From SZUA-229 sp041589175 (GTDB lineage Bacteria > Pseudomonadota > Gammaproteobacteria > SZUA-229): a stretch of DNA of 22,715 nt. Shown here in pieces: positions 21,315-22,715 of this stretch; position 1 is the stretch's first letter; every line of letters begins with the position of its first letter. The stretch is taken from positions 1 to 22,715 of the forward strand of contig JBFHWF010000035.1 in assembly GCA_041589175.1 (NCBI GenBank), written 5' to 3'. The notes under the pieces are model-generated. The model ran no database searches. It was not told where the DNA came from and saw only the letters and a program-made list of their open reading frames with translations. Position numbers and translations under genes: made by a program.

Positions 21315-22709
21315 ATGAGCAATTCCGACCAGAATAAACTTTGGGGTGGCCGCTTTAGCGAGCCCACCGATGCCTTCGTGGAAGCCTTTACCGCCTCCGT
21401 GGAATTCGACCAACGCATGTACCGTGAAGATATAGAAGGCTCTCGCGCTCACGCACGCATGTTAACCCACGTCGGTGTCCTCACTCGTGAAGATCTGGAC
21501 AAACTCCTTAGCGGACTTGACCAGGTCGAGCAGGAAATCCGTGATGGCAAGTTCCAGTGGTCTGTGTCGCGTGAAGATGTACATATGAATATCGAGGCCC
21601 GTCTCACCGAGATCGTTGGGGATGCCGGTAAACGCCTGCACACAGGTCGCTCCCGTAATGATCAGGTCGCTACCGATATCCGTCTCTATCTGCGCAACCA
21701 GATTCAATTTGCAATCGATGAGATCCGTCGCCTGCAACATGGCCTGCTGGACCTGGCGGAACGAGAAGCCGAAACAATTATGCCCGGCTTCACTCACCTG
21801 CAGGTCGCTCAGCCTGTCACCTTTGGCCACCATATGATGGCCTGGTTCGAAAACCTGCAGCGCGATGCCTCTCGACTGGCCGACTGCGCCCAGCGCCTGA
21901 ATGTTCTGCCACTGGGTGCTGCTGCCCTGGCGGGTACGACCTACCCCATCGATCGTCAGTTCACCGCCCAGCAACTGGACTTCGATGATGTTTGCCGGAA
22001 TTCACTTGATGCGGTCAGCGATCGCGACTTCGCCATCGAATTCTGTGCCGCCGCCGCCATTATCATGACTCACCTGTCACGCTTCTCGGAGGAGCTGGTG
22101 CTCTGGTCGTCAGCGCAGTTCAACTTTATCAACCTGCCTGATCGCTTCTGTACGGGCTCATCGATCATGCCGCAGAAGAAAAATCCGGACGTACCCGAGC
22201 TGGTACGGGGAAAGACGGGCCGGGTAAATGGCCATCTGATTTCACTACTCACATTAATGAAGTCCCAGCCACTGGCCTATAACAAGGACAACCAGGAAGA
22301 CAAAGAGCCACTTTTTGACACGATCGACACACTTTTAGGGTCTTTACGTGCATTTGCCGACATGATGCCAGCAATTGAAACCCGCAAAGACAATATGTAC
22401 CAGGCAGCCCGACAGGGCTTCTCTACCGCCACAGACCTCGCAGACTACCTCGTTGTGAAAGGCCTGCCTTTCCGAGATGCCCATGAAGTGGTCGGCAAAG
22501 CCGTTGCCCTGGGCGTGGCGTCTGGCCGCGACCTGAGTGAGATGAGCCTAGACGAATTACAGGGCTTTTCTGACATTATCGAACAGGATGTATTTGATGT
22601 GCTGACACTGGAAGGCTCTGTCGCCGCCAGGAACCATATCGGCGGCACTGCACCAGAGCAGGTGCGCCAGGCAGTTAAAGACGGTCGTGAGCGTATCAAG
22701 CAGGATTAA
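21315..22709 (+). CDS. argH: Argininosuccinate lyase
   Basis: The protein has 464 residues, complete. It cleaves argininosuccinate to arginine and fumarate, the last step of arginine synthesis. The fumarase/aspartase superfamily signature GSSIMPQKKNPD starts at residue 281, with the catalytic Ser pair 282-283. Also present are the substrate segments TGRSRNDQVATD (110-121) and PGFTHLQVAQP with His161. The start (MSNSDQNKLWGGRF) is standard, although no strong ribosome site is visible. Its position divergent from algZ-algR is the usual gammaproteobacterial arrangement. The stop at 22707-22709 leaves 6 bases to the window end. Confidence 0.97.
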   Translation: MSNSDQNKLWGGRFSEPTDAFVEAFTASVEFDQRMYREDIEGSRAHARMLTHVGVLTREDLDKLLSGLDQVEQEIRDGKFQWSVSREDVHMNIEARLTEIVGDAGKRLHTGRSRNDQVATDIRLYLRNQIQFAIDEIRRLQHGLLDLAEREAETIMPGFTHLQVAQPVTFGHHMMAWFENLQRDASRLADCAQRLNVLPLGAAALAGTTYPIDRQFTAQQLDFDDVCRNSLDAVSDRDFAIEFCAAAAIIMTHLSRFSEELVLWSSAQFNFINLPDRFCTGSSIMPQKKNPDVPELVRGKTGRVNGHLISLLTLMKSQPLAYNKDNQEDKEPLFDTIDTLLGSLRAFADMMPAIETRKDNMYQAARQGFSTATDLADYLVVKGLPFRDAHEVVGKAVALGVASGRDLSEMSLDELQGFSDIIEQDVFDVLTLEGSVAARNHIGGTAPEQVRQAVKDGRERIKQD

Positions 22710-22715
22710 CCGCGA

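Noticed and set aside
1..22715. CRISPR array, insertion sequence or tRNA-linked integration
   Set aside because: No regularly spaced repeats, transposase or integrase, or duplicated tRNA 3' end was noticed in the window.

Overview
The window looks like chromosomal DNA of a free-living or marine-type gammaproteobacterium. The right third carries the hemC-hemD-hemX-hemY run next to algR and an AlgZ/FimS-type histidine kinase, with argH divergent from them; this order is typical of Pseudomonas and related gammaproteobacteria. ubiD, a DTW-domain tRNA-modifying enzyme, ppnP and a YiiD-type thioesterase fit the same group. No IS element, phage, CRISPR array or toxin-antitoxin pair was found. This is mostly ordinary core genome with several poorly described accessory genes in the left half.

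Layout. (1) 1-1634: the tail of an unseen gene with a strong hairpin, then a long non-coding leader ending in a near-ideal sigma-54 promoter. The promoter drives a small exported proline-rich protein and a secreted protein with a VPLPA/PEP-CTERM sorting tail, closed by a strong terminator. (2) 1655-3156: a minus-strand pair (unknown 133-aa protein plus orphan ParA-like ATPase), divergent from a pterin carbinolamine dehydratase. (3) 3190-5561: a minus-strand ABC-2 exporter (ATPase, permease) followed by a solitary MbcA/ParS-type (DUF2384) protein. (4) 5653-5689: a strong minus-strand terminator with no gene in front of it. (5) 5809-8360: a membrane-anchored class III adenylate cyclase and a TPR-like lipoprotein. 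(6) 8415-9109: two small minus-strand proteins of unknown function. (7) 9501-10840: tRNA-Asp and tRNA-Val with their terminator, the DTW enzyme upstream on the same strand, and a divergent GNAT. (8) 10880-12958: ppnP, ubiD and a small SET-domain protein. (9) 13002-13464: glutaredoxin and an overlapping Trp-rich small protein. (10) 13584-15086: an AscD-like iron-sulfur flavoreductase and a hotdog thioesterase. (11) 15095-21168: hemCDXY, algR and algZ on the minus strand. (12) 21315-22709: argH.

How the genes work together. hemC and hemD make uroporphyrinogen III. HemX and HemY are membrane-anchored partners encoded in the same overlapping operon. AlgZ-AlgR is a LytTR-type two-component system commonly linked to this locus. 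UbiD (ubiquinone synthesis) uses prenylated FMN, and the flavoreductase lies where E. coli has fre beside ubiD, so a role in reduced-flavin supply is possible. The left edge suggests the cell has an exosortase/PEP-CTERM surface system controlled by sigma-54, with the exosortase elsewhere. The most interesting candidates are the sigma-54/VPLPA-CTERM unit, the orphan terminator at 5653-5689 (possible small RNA), the cyclase-lipoprotein pair, and the ParA pair.
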